Assembly (NCBI GenBank): GCA_010279815.1
Contig: QEOQ01000312.1
Location: 9,511-33,865, forward strand
DNA length: 24,355 nt
Direction of reading: 5' to 3'
Origin: Brachionus plicatilis
Lineage: Eukaryota > Rotifera > Eurotatoria > Ploima > Brachionidae
Both the position numbers and the translations under genes were made by a program. Shown piece after piece: positions 12,101 through 22,900 of the stretch; the stretch's first letter is position 1, and each line of letters begins with the position of its first letter. The notes beneath the pieces are model-generated. The model did no database searches and was not told the DNA's origin. It saw only the letters and a list, made by a program, of their open reading frames with translations.

Positions 12101-15100
12101 AGAAAATATTTTATATTTTCATTAGAATTTTTTATAAATGTTTACTCTAAAAAATCTTGTATTGACTTACGACTACAATTGGACCACTCAAATGAATTGG
12201 ATGAAAAATCAATTTGGGTTTGCATCAAAGTATTGAACCCAGAGCATGCTTCAGAATCGTGGTCAGCATTTATGTTATGACCAATTTCATGAGCTATTGT
12301 GAATGCTACTGAAATGCCATGATGATAGTTCACATTACAGCTATTTTCAATTTCGCACATGCCTCCTAATTTTGCTAGACCTAAAATCGATTTATTTGAT
12401 TCCGTATCTGGTCTGAAAGATTGCCTAAATTAATTGAAAAAATTCAAGATAATAATTTAATTTAATTGAAAATTAACTGTGTTAACAAAACAGCAACATC
12501 ATGAATGCGTTTTTTAGTAAATTTTGATGTGACGTAAGTTTGAAATTGGCAGAAATTTTCCAAAGTTTCATCTATATCACTGTTTATCTCTAAAATCTTA
12601 AAAAAAAGATATCGTGAAAAAATCAAAATGAGCCTTTTGAAATTTAAAAATTTTTAAAAATTTTAAACTTATTCAAAAATAATTCAGTTTTTGTTTTCTA
12701 AAAAAAAATATTCAAACAGGTCCTAATGACTGTAATTGAATGCACACGAACTATTAATATTCCTGATCGACATAGTTGCATAAAAAAATTCATATAAAAA
12801 AACATTAATTAATTACGTCCCCCAAAAATTTAATCCAATTTAAAAAAATAATTATTTTAATTTCTATCTAAAGCAAAATATGAAAGACGAAAAACTTAAT
12901 TTCTTGATGTCAATTTAAATTTATTATTAAAAATTTCAAAGATTATTTTTTAAACATCCATTTCTAGCTCTAAGTTGCTNNNNNNNNNNNNNNNNNNNNN
13001 NNNNNNNNNNNNNNNNNNNNNNNNNNNNNNNNNNNNNNNNNNNNNNNNNNNNNNNNNNNNNNNNNNNNNNNNNNNNNNNNNNNNNNNNNNNNNNNNNNNN
13101 NNNNNNNNNNNNNNNNNNNNNNNNNNNNNNNNNNNNNNNNNNNNNNNNNNNNNNNNNNNNNNNNNNNNNNNNNNNNNNNNNNNNNNNNNNNNNNNNNNNN
13201 NNNNNNNNNNNNNNNNNNNNNNNNNNNNNNNNNNNNNNNNNNNNNNNNNNNNNNNNNNNNNNNNNNNNNNNNNNNNNNNNNNNNNNNNNNNNNNNNNNNN
13301 NNNNNNNNNNNNNNNNNNNNNNNNNNNNNNNNNNNNNNNNNNNNNNNNNNNNNNNNNNNNNNNNNNNNNNNNNNNNNNNNNNNNNNNNNNNNNNNNNNNN
13401 NNNNNNNNNNNNNNNNNNNNNNNNNNNNNNNNNNNNNNNNNNNNNNNNNNNNNNNNNNNNNNNNNNNNNNNNNNNNNNNNNNNNNNNNNNNNNNNNNNNN
13501 NNNNNNNNNNNNNNNNNNNNNNNNNNNNNNNNNNNNNNNNNNNNNNNNNNNNNNNNNNNNNNNNNNNNNNNNNNNNNNNNNNNNNNNNNNNNNNNNNNNN
13601 NNNNNNNNNNNNNNNNNNNNNNNNNNNNNNNNNNNNNNNNNNNNNNNNNNNNNNNNNNNNNNNNNNNNNNNNNNNNNNNNNNNNNNNNNNNNNNNNNNNN
13701 NNNNNNNNNNNNNNNNNNNNNNNNNNNNNNNNNNNNNNNNNNNNNNNNNNNNNNNNNNNNNNNNNNNNNNNNNNNNNNNNNNNNNNNNNNNNNNNNNNNN
13801 NNNNNNNNNNNNNNNNNNNNNNNNNNNNNNNNNNNNNNNNNNNNNNNNNNNNNNNNNNNNNNNNNNNNNNNNNNNNNNNNNNNNNNNNNNNNNNNNNNNN
13901 NNNNNNNNNNNNNNNNNNNNNNNNNNNNNNNNNNNNNNNNNNNNNNNNNNNNNNNNNNNNNNNNNNNNCCTAAATTAATTGAAAAAATTCAAGATAATAA
14001 TTTAATTTAATTGAAAATTAACTGTGTTAATAAAACAGCAACATCATGAATGCGTTTTTTAGTAAATTTTGATGTGACGTAAGTTTGAAATTGGCAGAAA
14101 TTTTCCAAAGTTTCATCTATATCACTGTTTATCTCTAAAATCTTAAAAAAAATATATATTGAAAAAATCAAAATGAGCCTTTTTAAATTTAAAAATTTTA
14201 AAAGTATTCAAAAATAATTCAGTTTTTGTTTTCTAAAAAAAAATATTCCAACAAGTCCTAATGACTGTAATTGAATGCACACGTACTATTAATATTCCTG
14301 ATCGACATAGTTGCATAAAAAAATTCATATAAAAAAACATTAATTAATTACGTACCCCAAAAATTTAATCCAATTTTAAAAAGTAATTATTTTAATTTCT
14401 ATCTAAAGCAAAATATGAAAGACGAAAAACTTAATTTCTTGATGTCAATTTAAATTTATTATTAAAAATTTCAAAGATTATTTTTTAAATATCCATTTCT
14501 AGCTCTAAGTTGTTTAAAATCATACATTAACAGCAACAAAATTTATTGAAAGTGTCTGGTTTCTTCGTAATTTAAATATTTCAAAATATTAAACTACAAA
14601 TAATCTATTTAAAGTTTATATTTTTTGAATAATTCATGCTTTCAAAAATGAAGATAACTATTTTTAAAATCAAAACAAATTCTATTAAATATGTTCGTAA
14701 ATTTTTTTTGAAAACAATTAATAAGCTTTTTAATTAAAATTTTTGAATCGAATTAATTGTGTTTGAATTAATTGAAGTGATTTTTTCAAAAACAATTTAG
14801 TTTGTTTTTTTTACCTCATCGTCTTCAAGCAGCATTATTGAATTTACTACGACATGTAATGAAACACCAATTGATGGATGTCTGTAAATGCTTGAAATCA
14901 TGTTAAATAAAGTCAGTATATAGAGTTCGGTGTTCTTTCCAATTGACTCTAGAAATTCTTGAAAAGATAAATCTGCAACAGCCAATACTTCAATATACAA
15001 ATCTTTTATAACACTTCTTTTGTGGCGCTCATTAATTTTTTCTTCAAAAAATGAACTTAAAATCAGTAAAAAAATTTAGAAATAATCAAAAAAATATGTA

Positions 15101-15683
15101 CCATTTTTTTTCCTCAGAGATGTGACGACGTCTTGGTATTGTGTATCAGGCAAAAAAATTTTATGAGCAATATGAAGCAATGATTCAGAACTTCGTTTTT
15201 TCCTAAATGACAATTGCTTTACATCGCTGGTGATCAGCGGTTCCACAAAATATATTGTTTCATTAAGTCGTATGTATCCTTGCTAGAAATTAACAAAAAT
15301 ATAATAAAATATAAATTTTGAGTGTATAGATCTACTATTCCTTCACAAATTGACAAAGCTGCCTCACTGCTTGGAATGTTTCCAATGCTACCATGATAAA
15401 AGCATCCATGGTCAAAATAGTCTTTTGTTTTTAACTTTTTTAATTTTTTCTCTGTTCTGTTCGAAAATGAAGTCTGATGAAGATTTGTTAAATGAGCATT
15501 CTTTTTTAAACTAAGATCATACAAAATGCCACTGATATCAATGGTGAGCTTCAGGGAGTTTTGACTTTTTATTAGATTTGTGGGCACAAAAATATGTTCT
15601 TTTAGATAATAAAAAAAATATTTGAATTCTAATTTTCGTGAAAATAACTTTCTTTACCAAATAAGTTCTTGGCAAAACTTGAC
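9147..15683 (-). CDS. ADAMTS-family secreted metalloprotease (gene interrupted by assembly gap)
   Basis: A secreted zinc endopeptidase of the extracellular matrix. Exons, 5' to 3': 15683-15658 (26-nt microexon, tentative), 15598-15336, 15282-15102, 15041-14815, 14141-14023 (or its duplicate 12596-12478), 12424-12146, 12085-11326, 11271-11151, 11091-10972, 10016-9968, 9937-9806, 9688-9619, 9543-9445, 9338-9147. Counting the duplicated exon once, all phases agree and give ~878 residues to TAA. Domains: prodomain (CFYHGSIGN, YFVEPL); furin-type RHKR before SVIKDLYIEVLAVAD; catalytic domain with HEIGHNINADHD and LMQTQ near the Met-turn; disintegrin-like region (CKLEYGPNATDC); TSP1 repeat (WTSCSHECNGGIQFKERFCN); cysteine-rich region (VGCDGELGEESIYDACRVCN); spacer; and a final TSP1-like repeat (FWQVSEWSN, SSCLSDPC). 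It ends in a hydrophobic tail. The signal-peptide exon was not found. The small spacer exons 9968-10016 and 9619-9688 are the least certain. Subfamily was not assigned. Confidence 0.88.
10231..10922. repeat. Inverted-repeat element inside an ADAMTS intron
   Basis: Left arm 10231-10358 and right arm 10787-10922 are diverged inverted copies. Shared blocks are AAAATTTATCTTG, AAATTTTATGAACTT, AAAATTTTCAAAAAA and ACTTGATCATGATTTTTACATTA (with one change in the last). The ~430 bp between them has no ORF. The pair lies in the 955-nt intron 10017-10971 of the ADAMTS gene, where neighbouring introns are mostly under 130 nt. This suggests an old non-autonomous element enlarged the intron. Confidence 0.5.
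12424..12979. repeat. Contig-end sequence, copy 1 of a 550-bp duplication flanking the gap
   Basis: This segment runs right up to the N gap and is nearly identical, in the same orientation, to 13969-14514 on the other side. It contains ADAMTS exon 12596-12478, which encodes ILEINSDIDE...KKRIHDVAVLLT on the minus strand. The copies differ by roughly ten substitutions and a ~10-nt indel. Only one exonic difference is seen, a synonymous TTG/TTA leucine codon. Confidence 0.9.
12980..13968. other. Assembly gap, 989 N
   Basis: A run of 989 N with no sequence information. It lies inside the ADAMTS gene between two copies of the same exon and intron sequence. Because the left contig ends, and the right contig begins, with the same ~550 bp, the gap probably does not represent missing sequence of this size. 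Confidence 0.99.
13969..14514. repeat. Contig-start sequence, copy 2 of the 550-bp duplication
   Basis: It begins exactly at the end of the N gap and matches 12424-12979 from the first base. It contains the second copy of the ADAMTS exon at 14141-14023 (minus strand), preceded and followed by usable splice sites. The upstream exon 15041-14815 ends in phase 0 and joins this copy directly. The exon is 119 nt, so including both copies in one mRNA would shift the frame. Confidence 0.9.
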
Positions 15684-16991
15684 CTGAAATACAACAAATA
15701 AAAGAAAATAATCAAAAAATAAATCTTTTTTTTTTGCATTCTTTAAACTAATTCCTGTTTGTATTGAGTTTAACTGTATAAAAATATATGCTTTTGGCAC
15801 CTGTATTAAATTACATTTTTTAATTAAACATTTTAAATTGCTAAAGTAAAAATATTAGATAACTGAAAAATTTTGTCTATGCAAAAATTTCATCTTTAAA
15901 TTATTGTTATTCAAGTCATATCGTCTATTAGATTTGCGAAAAAATGAGCTTGATAATTAATTAAATAAAATAAAGGAATTGAAAAAAAATCCTTGAACAT
16001 TTAATTTTATCTTGAAAATAATATAAAATTTTATCAATTTTTTTAATGAAGCAGCGTGGCGCAGTGGAAGCGTGCTGGGCTCATAACTCAGAGGTCGGTG
16101 GATCGAAACCATTCGCTGCTACTTTATTTTTAATTTTATTTAGCAAAATTTTTAAAATTATCAAAATCAAATTAAATCATCTATATTTAAATATTTTATT
16201 TTTGAATTCATACTAAATTGATCAAATTTAAAGATGCGTATTTCGCTTTTGTAGAATAAATTTTAGAAGACGATATATGTGCAACTCAACCCCATTAAAT
16301 TATAATATATTTTATTAATAAACATTTTAAAATATTATGCAACATGTTAAAAATAATTTTTCCAAAACATTTTGACTGCAATAAATTTTGCCTCATTCTA
16401 CTTTCGTCGATATTAAATTTAATTATTATTAAAAAAATATATTAAATGAGAAATTTATAAGTATTGTAGCATCTAAATTATAAAGTAGATTTTGTTTTAT
16501 TGCAAAATATTTTTGCATAAAATTGAATATAAAGAATTAGCATAATTTGAAAGTCGGCATAATTCTTTGAAGCCACTTAGAAATCAACCTTGAAGGGCGA
16601 CATCTTAAGGTAGTAAGTAAATGTAGACTTTCATAAATAAAATTTTTAATTGAAATTAAAATCAACTTGTTACCATAAAGCCAACCGTTATTTTGGTCTA
16701 TTTTATTTCCAAAGACTTTAACTTTGACACTATAAATAATCATAATAAGATAAATTCATCAAGTTTTATTCTTAGCAATTCCATTCTTAGTATAAGATAA
16801 AAATTGCTCGGTTATCCTGGAAATTACTTGAACTAAATTCGACTTAATTCCTGAACATGTTTTAAAAAAAACACCTTTTATTTTTTATCTTTATTTAGAA
16901 ATAATAAAAAACTAAAACAAAACAAAATCTTTTCAAATTTTTAGATTCTAGCAAACAAGTTTATTCAAACTGGATATTATATTATTAAATA
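15684..16991. other. Intergenic region between divergent ADAMTS and USP genes
   Basis: AT-rich, with the initiator tRNA gene as its only confident feature. It must contain the ADAMTS promoter and probably its signal-peptide exon on the minus strand, plus the USP promoter on the plus strand. A possible first exon with ATG at 15893 (minus) would splice in phase to the microexon 15683-15658, but it encodes no obvious signal peptide, so it is not annotated. A minus-strand open frame at 16537-16743 has no recognisable similarity. Confidence 0.5.
16050..16121 (+). tRNA. Initiator tRNA-Met (anticodon CAT)
   Basis: A 72-nt intron-less cloverleaf. The acceptor stem AGCAGCG (16050-16056) pairs with CGCTGCT (16114-16120), leaving discriminator A at 16121. 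The anticodon stem CTGGG/CTCAG encloses loop CTCATAA with anticodon CAT at 16082-16084. The T stem GGTGG/CCATT has two G-T pairs. Initiator rather than elongator identity rests on three marks of eukaryotic initiators: an A1-T72 first pair, T-loop ATCGAAA (A instead of T at position 54, and A at 60), and a G/C-rich anticodon stem. No CCA is encoded. A T-rich run follows at 16123 and could terminate Pol III. It lies between the divergent ADAMTS and USP genes. Confidence 0.97.
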
Positions 16992-19900
16992 ATGACTCTT
17001 GACACTTCAACATCAGCAAATAAGTCTTCGCCCCAATCGATAAACGTGGTAATGATCAACTATTAAACTTTCATTGACATTTTTATAAAAATTTGCTATT
17101 TTAGATTAAAAAAAGTCGAAATGAAGTAATCAAAACAATTCAGGAAATAGCCAAAGTAGACGAGGCCACCATCAACCAGGCCATAGAAGCATGTCAAGAC
17201 AATGAAGGTCGATACTCTATGGACACTGTGCTTAATATACTTATGGATGAAGTGATTGATTTTTTTTTCACAAATATTTTAATTGATAAAATAAAAAATT
17301 TGTCATTTTTTTTCAGAAATACTCTTTCGAGCAAAAAAATCGTGATAACAAATCCGATGGTGCCAAATTTTCGCGTCAGTACGGTGTCTCTCCGACTTCA
17401 AATGACGAAAAATTTTCTTCAAAAAAAAACTATCAATCTAATACAATTAATGAGTATTTAACTCAACAAAAAAAAAATGGTTAATTTAATAAAAAGTTTT
17501 ATTATTAAGCAGCTCATTTGGTCCGGGAAATAATTTAGAAGAGGAGGATGATGAAGATTATGAACAAATAGCCAACTCGGATTCACGTGGTCACCAAAAA
17601 TTGAAGTGTTTAGAAAGCGAGTTGATTCGTGAAGATGGCAGACCATGTGGTCTAAGAAATGTGGGAAACACGTGCTGGTTTAACTCAATAATTCAGTCTC
17701 TATTTCATTTGCCCGGATTTAGAGAGATCATTTTGTCATTTCGTTTGAGCGAAAGCGAAATTGTAAAGCTGGATGATAGGGTAAAATAATAATTTTTTAT
17801 TAAATTAAATTTTTTTTATTTCATTATTCTCAGGAGAAGAATATGGTGCTTTTTGTGGCTGAATTGAGAAAATTGTTTGCTCAAATGCTCAAATCCAAAC
17901 GAAGGGTCATAAATCCCAATCCGACCTTAAAGTGCTTGAAAAATTGCAGCAAATTTGACAGCGATATGTCAAACCAAGAGGACGTGTCCGAGTTTATGAC
18001 CATTCTGGTGAATATAATTGAGGAAAGTTTCGAAATATGGAGCAATCTTAAACAATCTCAGCCTGAACAAAAACCTGTCAATGAATCCGAAAACTTGGTT
18101 TCAAAGTTAAATGAGCAGCTAAACATAAAACCACTCACCGATTTTCGGTCGGAGCACAAAAATGTGGGCCTAAAAAAAAGCAAAAATAACCCTATTGTTA
18201 ATTTGTTAGATGGCGAAATAATTGTCAAAAGAAAGGACTCTGGTATTTTGAAGATTCAAAAAAGAATTGATTTTTTGTTTAAATTTTTTATTTTTAAATT
18301 AGATGTAAATAGTGAGAGTAGCATTACGGATATATTTCGTGAGGTAAATATCCAAATGTTGAACTCGAGAAATTTGCATGCAGGCTTGGAACTGGAATGG
18401 GGTGAAACGTTGATAGACAAACAAATATCGGGCGAAGCTGGCGTGACGTCGAACTCAGGAAAAAATGAACCAAGCGTTAATCGTTCTATTTATCAACAAG
18501 AGTCTTGGGTGAAAAAATTGCCCAGAGTTTTGTTTATTTGTCTTAATAGATACAAATTTGTTCAAGCGACACAATCTTCTTCCAAAATTTTGGAACCGTT
18601 CGAGTTTTATCAGCAAATTTATTTAGACCGATATTTAGACGAAAACAAGGAGATCATTATCAAAAAAAGAAAAGAAGTCAAAGTTCTCAGAGAGGAGTTG
18701 AAAAATTTGGAGGATAAATTAAACAGGTATTTATTTAAGGAAAGAATTGCGTTTCATTATCAAATTGAATATTTTTTTAAACTGAAAAAAAGAGTGCTAA
18801 TACTCATAAAAAAATTTAATTTCATCATTTTCTTACTCTGATGTTTGGTCAATTGGTACAAATTTTTCTTTAAAGGTTTCTAATTCTAGAGAGATTTTAC
18901 CTAATAACTACCGCATTAATTTTCTTACAAAAAAAAGTTTTTTAGTCAGTATTTACAAATAAAAAGCACTTATTAATATCAATTTTAATCCTGCAAGTTA
19001 TGTTGATCTCTTTAGAAACAAATTCGTATGATGTTCCTGGTCAAGATAATTTTTGCACTGTTACTTGGTCAATTAATCTAGTCTGATTCCCGAAAGAGTA
19101 AAATTAAACAATGAATTTTTATATTTAAATAGTATTTTTAGTTTTAAAACAAGTCACGGAGGGGGCTTCGCCCCCTCCGTACCTCCCCAGCTTTGAAATT
19201 TTAAAATATATTTTACAGATACTTGATTTTACAATTGAGGTTTTTTGACATGGCATTGATATGTTGTCTGCTTTTGAAAATTCTTTAAAAAAAAAAATAT
19301 ATATATACACGAAAGTTTAGTTTATAATAAATAATAATTATTCACGGGTTTAAATTCAGACTTTTAAAGTGTTTTGGAATAACGCAGTGTAGTGTTAATT
19401 TGCTTCGTAGAACCAAATTCAAAGGGGACTGTGAATTTGTATATTTAGAGATGTTCAATAATGCTAGCTTATTATATTGAATATATCTATTATTTGATCC
19501 ATTTTTTTTCGTTGCCTATAACTTCATGCCAAGTTAAATTGTTAACGTAAATTGCTTTTAAACAGTAATTACATACAAAATTTTTATAAAATTTAAAATG
19601 GATTAATTATTTATGAAACTTAATGTGATTTGTAAATCAGATTTTTTTTTTATTTTTCAACTTGCCTGTGAGGCTTAAAATTTTTTAAATAAATAAACAA
19701 AAGGAATACATAAGTTATTGATTAAAGTTTGGAACATTTTTATCTTATTCTCAAACGACATTTTAAGAGTTTTAATTTATTTTTATTTTCAATTATTATT
19801 AAGAATATCATTCCACTTTTATATTATTTTTCGGAACTCAAATTTTGCGCCATTAATTTTAACTTCTAAAAAATTAAAAAATACTATAATTCGCACATTT

Positions 19901-22900
19901 TTTAAATCAACTGCCCAAACTTTTAAAATTATCAACGTTCAAAGTAAAGCAGCTTTTAAACATGTCTACTTAAATTATTTCATATGCAAAATTTAAAATC
20001 CTTCCAACCTCATATACAAATTTTATAACATGGCGAAGATTTTTGCTCCAAAACAATCATTTAAAAAACTGAAAAGAATTTTTTATATATAGTTGAAAAC
20101 CCTTCTTTATTTGTGACCAAAGTCTTAATTTTTATTAGTTTATCAGTTTAAATAATAAGCTTTCTAATGTGCTTGAGAATTTAATATTGATTTCTTGCTA
20201 ATATTTTATAATGTTAGAATATTTCTTCAACTTTCTTATTTACTATTTCTTTATTAGTTAAGCTTACCACACTAATGACTTTTTTAAGAGATGTACTTCC
20301 AAAGTTGTTCCGATATAAACCTTTGATTATTTAATTTTTTTGTTAACTTTCTTTTTTTAATAAACAAATTAAAATAAGTTAATTAAGTTTAAATGCGAAT
20401 AAATTTGAGGTCACGAGAGAATGGAATAATTAAGCTATAAATTAATGGTTCATAGAATGTGGCCAATTATTTTATAAGAAAACTTTAAAGGGTACCATTT
20501 GGAGTAGGCAAGTTTTTTTGCATTTTTCATGAATAGTATCTAGAATAAATTTAGTAAGCAATTGACTATTTTAGAGTTGGAAAGAAATTATTGAGTTTTT
20601 TCTAAGATCGTTTCATCAAGTTTACTCAAAAACTACAATATCAATTTAATTTATATTACCCTTAATATTGTGCGCTTTTTGATAATAAATTTTCAAAAAA
20701 TTAATCAAATTAAATTCGCACTTTTTTTTAATTAATCAACCACTAAGCAATAGATTAATTTTAAATAATTCGACAATAAAACACAGAAACTCCTCCCAAC
20801 CTCGTATACCCATCTTTTAACATTGCCAAAAAATTTTCAATTCAAGTTAATAGGAAAACGAAATATTAATTTTATATTGTTGTAGTGAATAAATCAGAAA
20901 GAACAAAAATATTTGCAGCAAGAAAAAATTATAAATTTAATTTTATCACTCTCAAAAAATGAAATTTAAATTGCCTAAAAACGAAGAGGAAACAGAAATA
21001 ACTGAAAATTTTGTCACTGAAATTTGATTTTCAAAAAAAAATGAATATATAAATAGATAAAAATCTAATTATTGTATTTTTAAAAAAGGGTGGTAATTAA
21101 CCGCACTCATATTTTAATCTCATAAAAAGCGTGAGTTCATATGGGTCAAAATAATAGGAAAATAATTAATTAAGTAATCTCATATTATGATTATAGTGAA
21201 TTCATATTTTATTTAAAATGCTTTCATAATTTATATAAAATGATTACATATTTTAATGAAATTTTTTATTTTTTTGAAAAATATTTTAGTCTTAATAATA
21301 ACAGCTAATTCAAGAAGCCAAAAACATGACAGTGCTGTTTGGGTAGAGATTCTTCCTTGCCAATATGTCAATGACATGTTTGCACTTATGACGCTTGGCA
21401 ATTATCAAATATTGAATAAATAAAGCCGATAGAATTGACATTATTTAATTAAAATTTGAGATTAATAATATAATATTTTTACTAAAAAAAACAGTTCGTG
21501 GGATCATTTAATAAAAACAGAAATAATAACTGGGATTTCTTTGTTTATTTTGATTGTAATCAATTAATGAATATGTGCATACATAAACTTAATATCGAAC
21601 GCATTAGGATTAATTTTTTGTATTCATATAATAATTATATGAGATAATTTAATAATACCCCTTAAAAAAATAACTTTCAAATCAAATTTACTAATCATCA
21701 GAAGATTCATAGATTTTTTTAGATCTTTAATTTTTTATTTTTTTTCTGAAATATTTCCAAAAAAATACCAATAATTTTTTATTAAATTGAAACTATTATT
21801 TTAGTTTTTTTTTTAAAACAGAATTAAAATTACCGTATACCCTTGCGCGGTATTGCATGCAGTTAAACCCAAAATTGATTTTAAGTGCATGCATCCCGTA
21901 CCATCTCTCCCATGTTAACCCAACCCTATTGATTAACCCGTGCATTTATCCGGTCTCTTTGGTTTTAAGCGCGGCTTTTATTGCTAAGAATTAAAAAATA
22001 AAGATGCGCTGTAGAATAAAATTTGAATTTTTATGCGGCATCTATTATTAAGGACAATGATAAATCTAATCTTAGGATTTTGGTTTAGACGCTGGGACTA
22101 AAATTGGAAAAAATAGAAAAAATTAAAAATTAAAAAAATGAATTTTAAATCATTTTTTTTAATAAAAATTATGAAAAATGATTTAAGCGCGGCTTTAAAA
22201 CTTAGAAAAAAATTTTAAAATTGAAAAATTGTCTAATCGATTAAAAAAATATTTTATAATTAGTCATTGGTTTAATTTTTTTTTGTTTTGAAGCATTTTT
22301 TGCTTCATTTTTTTTTTATATATAGCTTAAAACCAAAGAGACCGGATAAATGCACGGGTTAATCAATAGGGTTGGGTTAACATGGGAGAGATGGTACGGG
22401 ATGCATACACTTAAAATCAATTTTGGGTTTAACTGCATGCAATACCGCGCAAGGGTATACGGTAGTTTATGGTAAAAGATATTAAAATAAGTTTTGTCAT
22501 ATTTCTATCAACCATTTTAGATGTTACGACATGACATGACTACGACAATAGTAAGAAAAAATTAAATTGTTAAAGAAAAAAATTTTAAAAAAATGTTTAA
22601 TTTTAAAATTTTTTGGCTATGTCAAGAAATTATCATAAATCATTTCATATAGATAAAAAAATGAAACGAAACTATTAGAAAATTCTGGTAATTTTTTAGG
22701 TAAATTTTATATTTTTTTAAATAATTCTGCTTTAAAATCTTTGATAATTATCTCTTATTAAATATTTTTAAATGTAAATTATTGGTGAATTTTAACAAGG
22801 AATTAAAAAAATGCTACAAATTAATTAAGTAGTAAATTATTTTATTCTAATAGTAAATTTAAAAAATATAAAGTAGCAAATTTAATTATTTTGTAAAAAA

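Noticed and set aside
12975..13973. 332-codon open frame across the gap
   Set aside because: It consists almost wholly of N and carries no information.
16537..16743. 68-codon minus-strand frame between the tRNA and the USP gene, considered as an upstream ADAMTS exon
   Set aside because: Its sequence matches no part of an ADAMTS signal peptide or prodomain, and no splice combination was found joining it to exon 15683-15658 in phase with an initiating ATG.
17219..17461. 80-codon plus-strand frame spanning USP exons 2 and 3
   Set aside because: It reads through the 65-nt intron at 17252-17316 and continues in the wrong frame of exon 3; the spliced frame gives the better product.
17454..17509. 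Apparent frameshift at a 10-A run near 17468 in the USP gene
   Set aside because: The mismatch disappears if the donor is the GT at 17454, which joins in phase to the acceptor at 17508-17509 and gives a 56-nt intron like the others.
19718..19996. 92-codon plus-strand frame in the USP intron
   Set aside because: F/I/L/K-rich translation of AT-rich DNA with no motif; such frames are expected by chance when stops are avoided in T-rich sequence.
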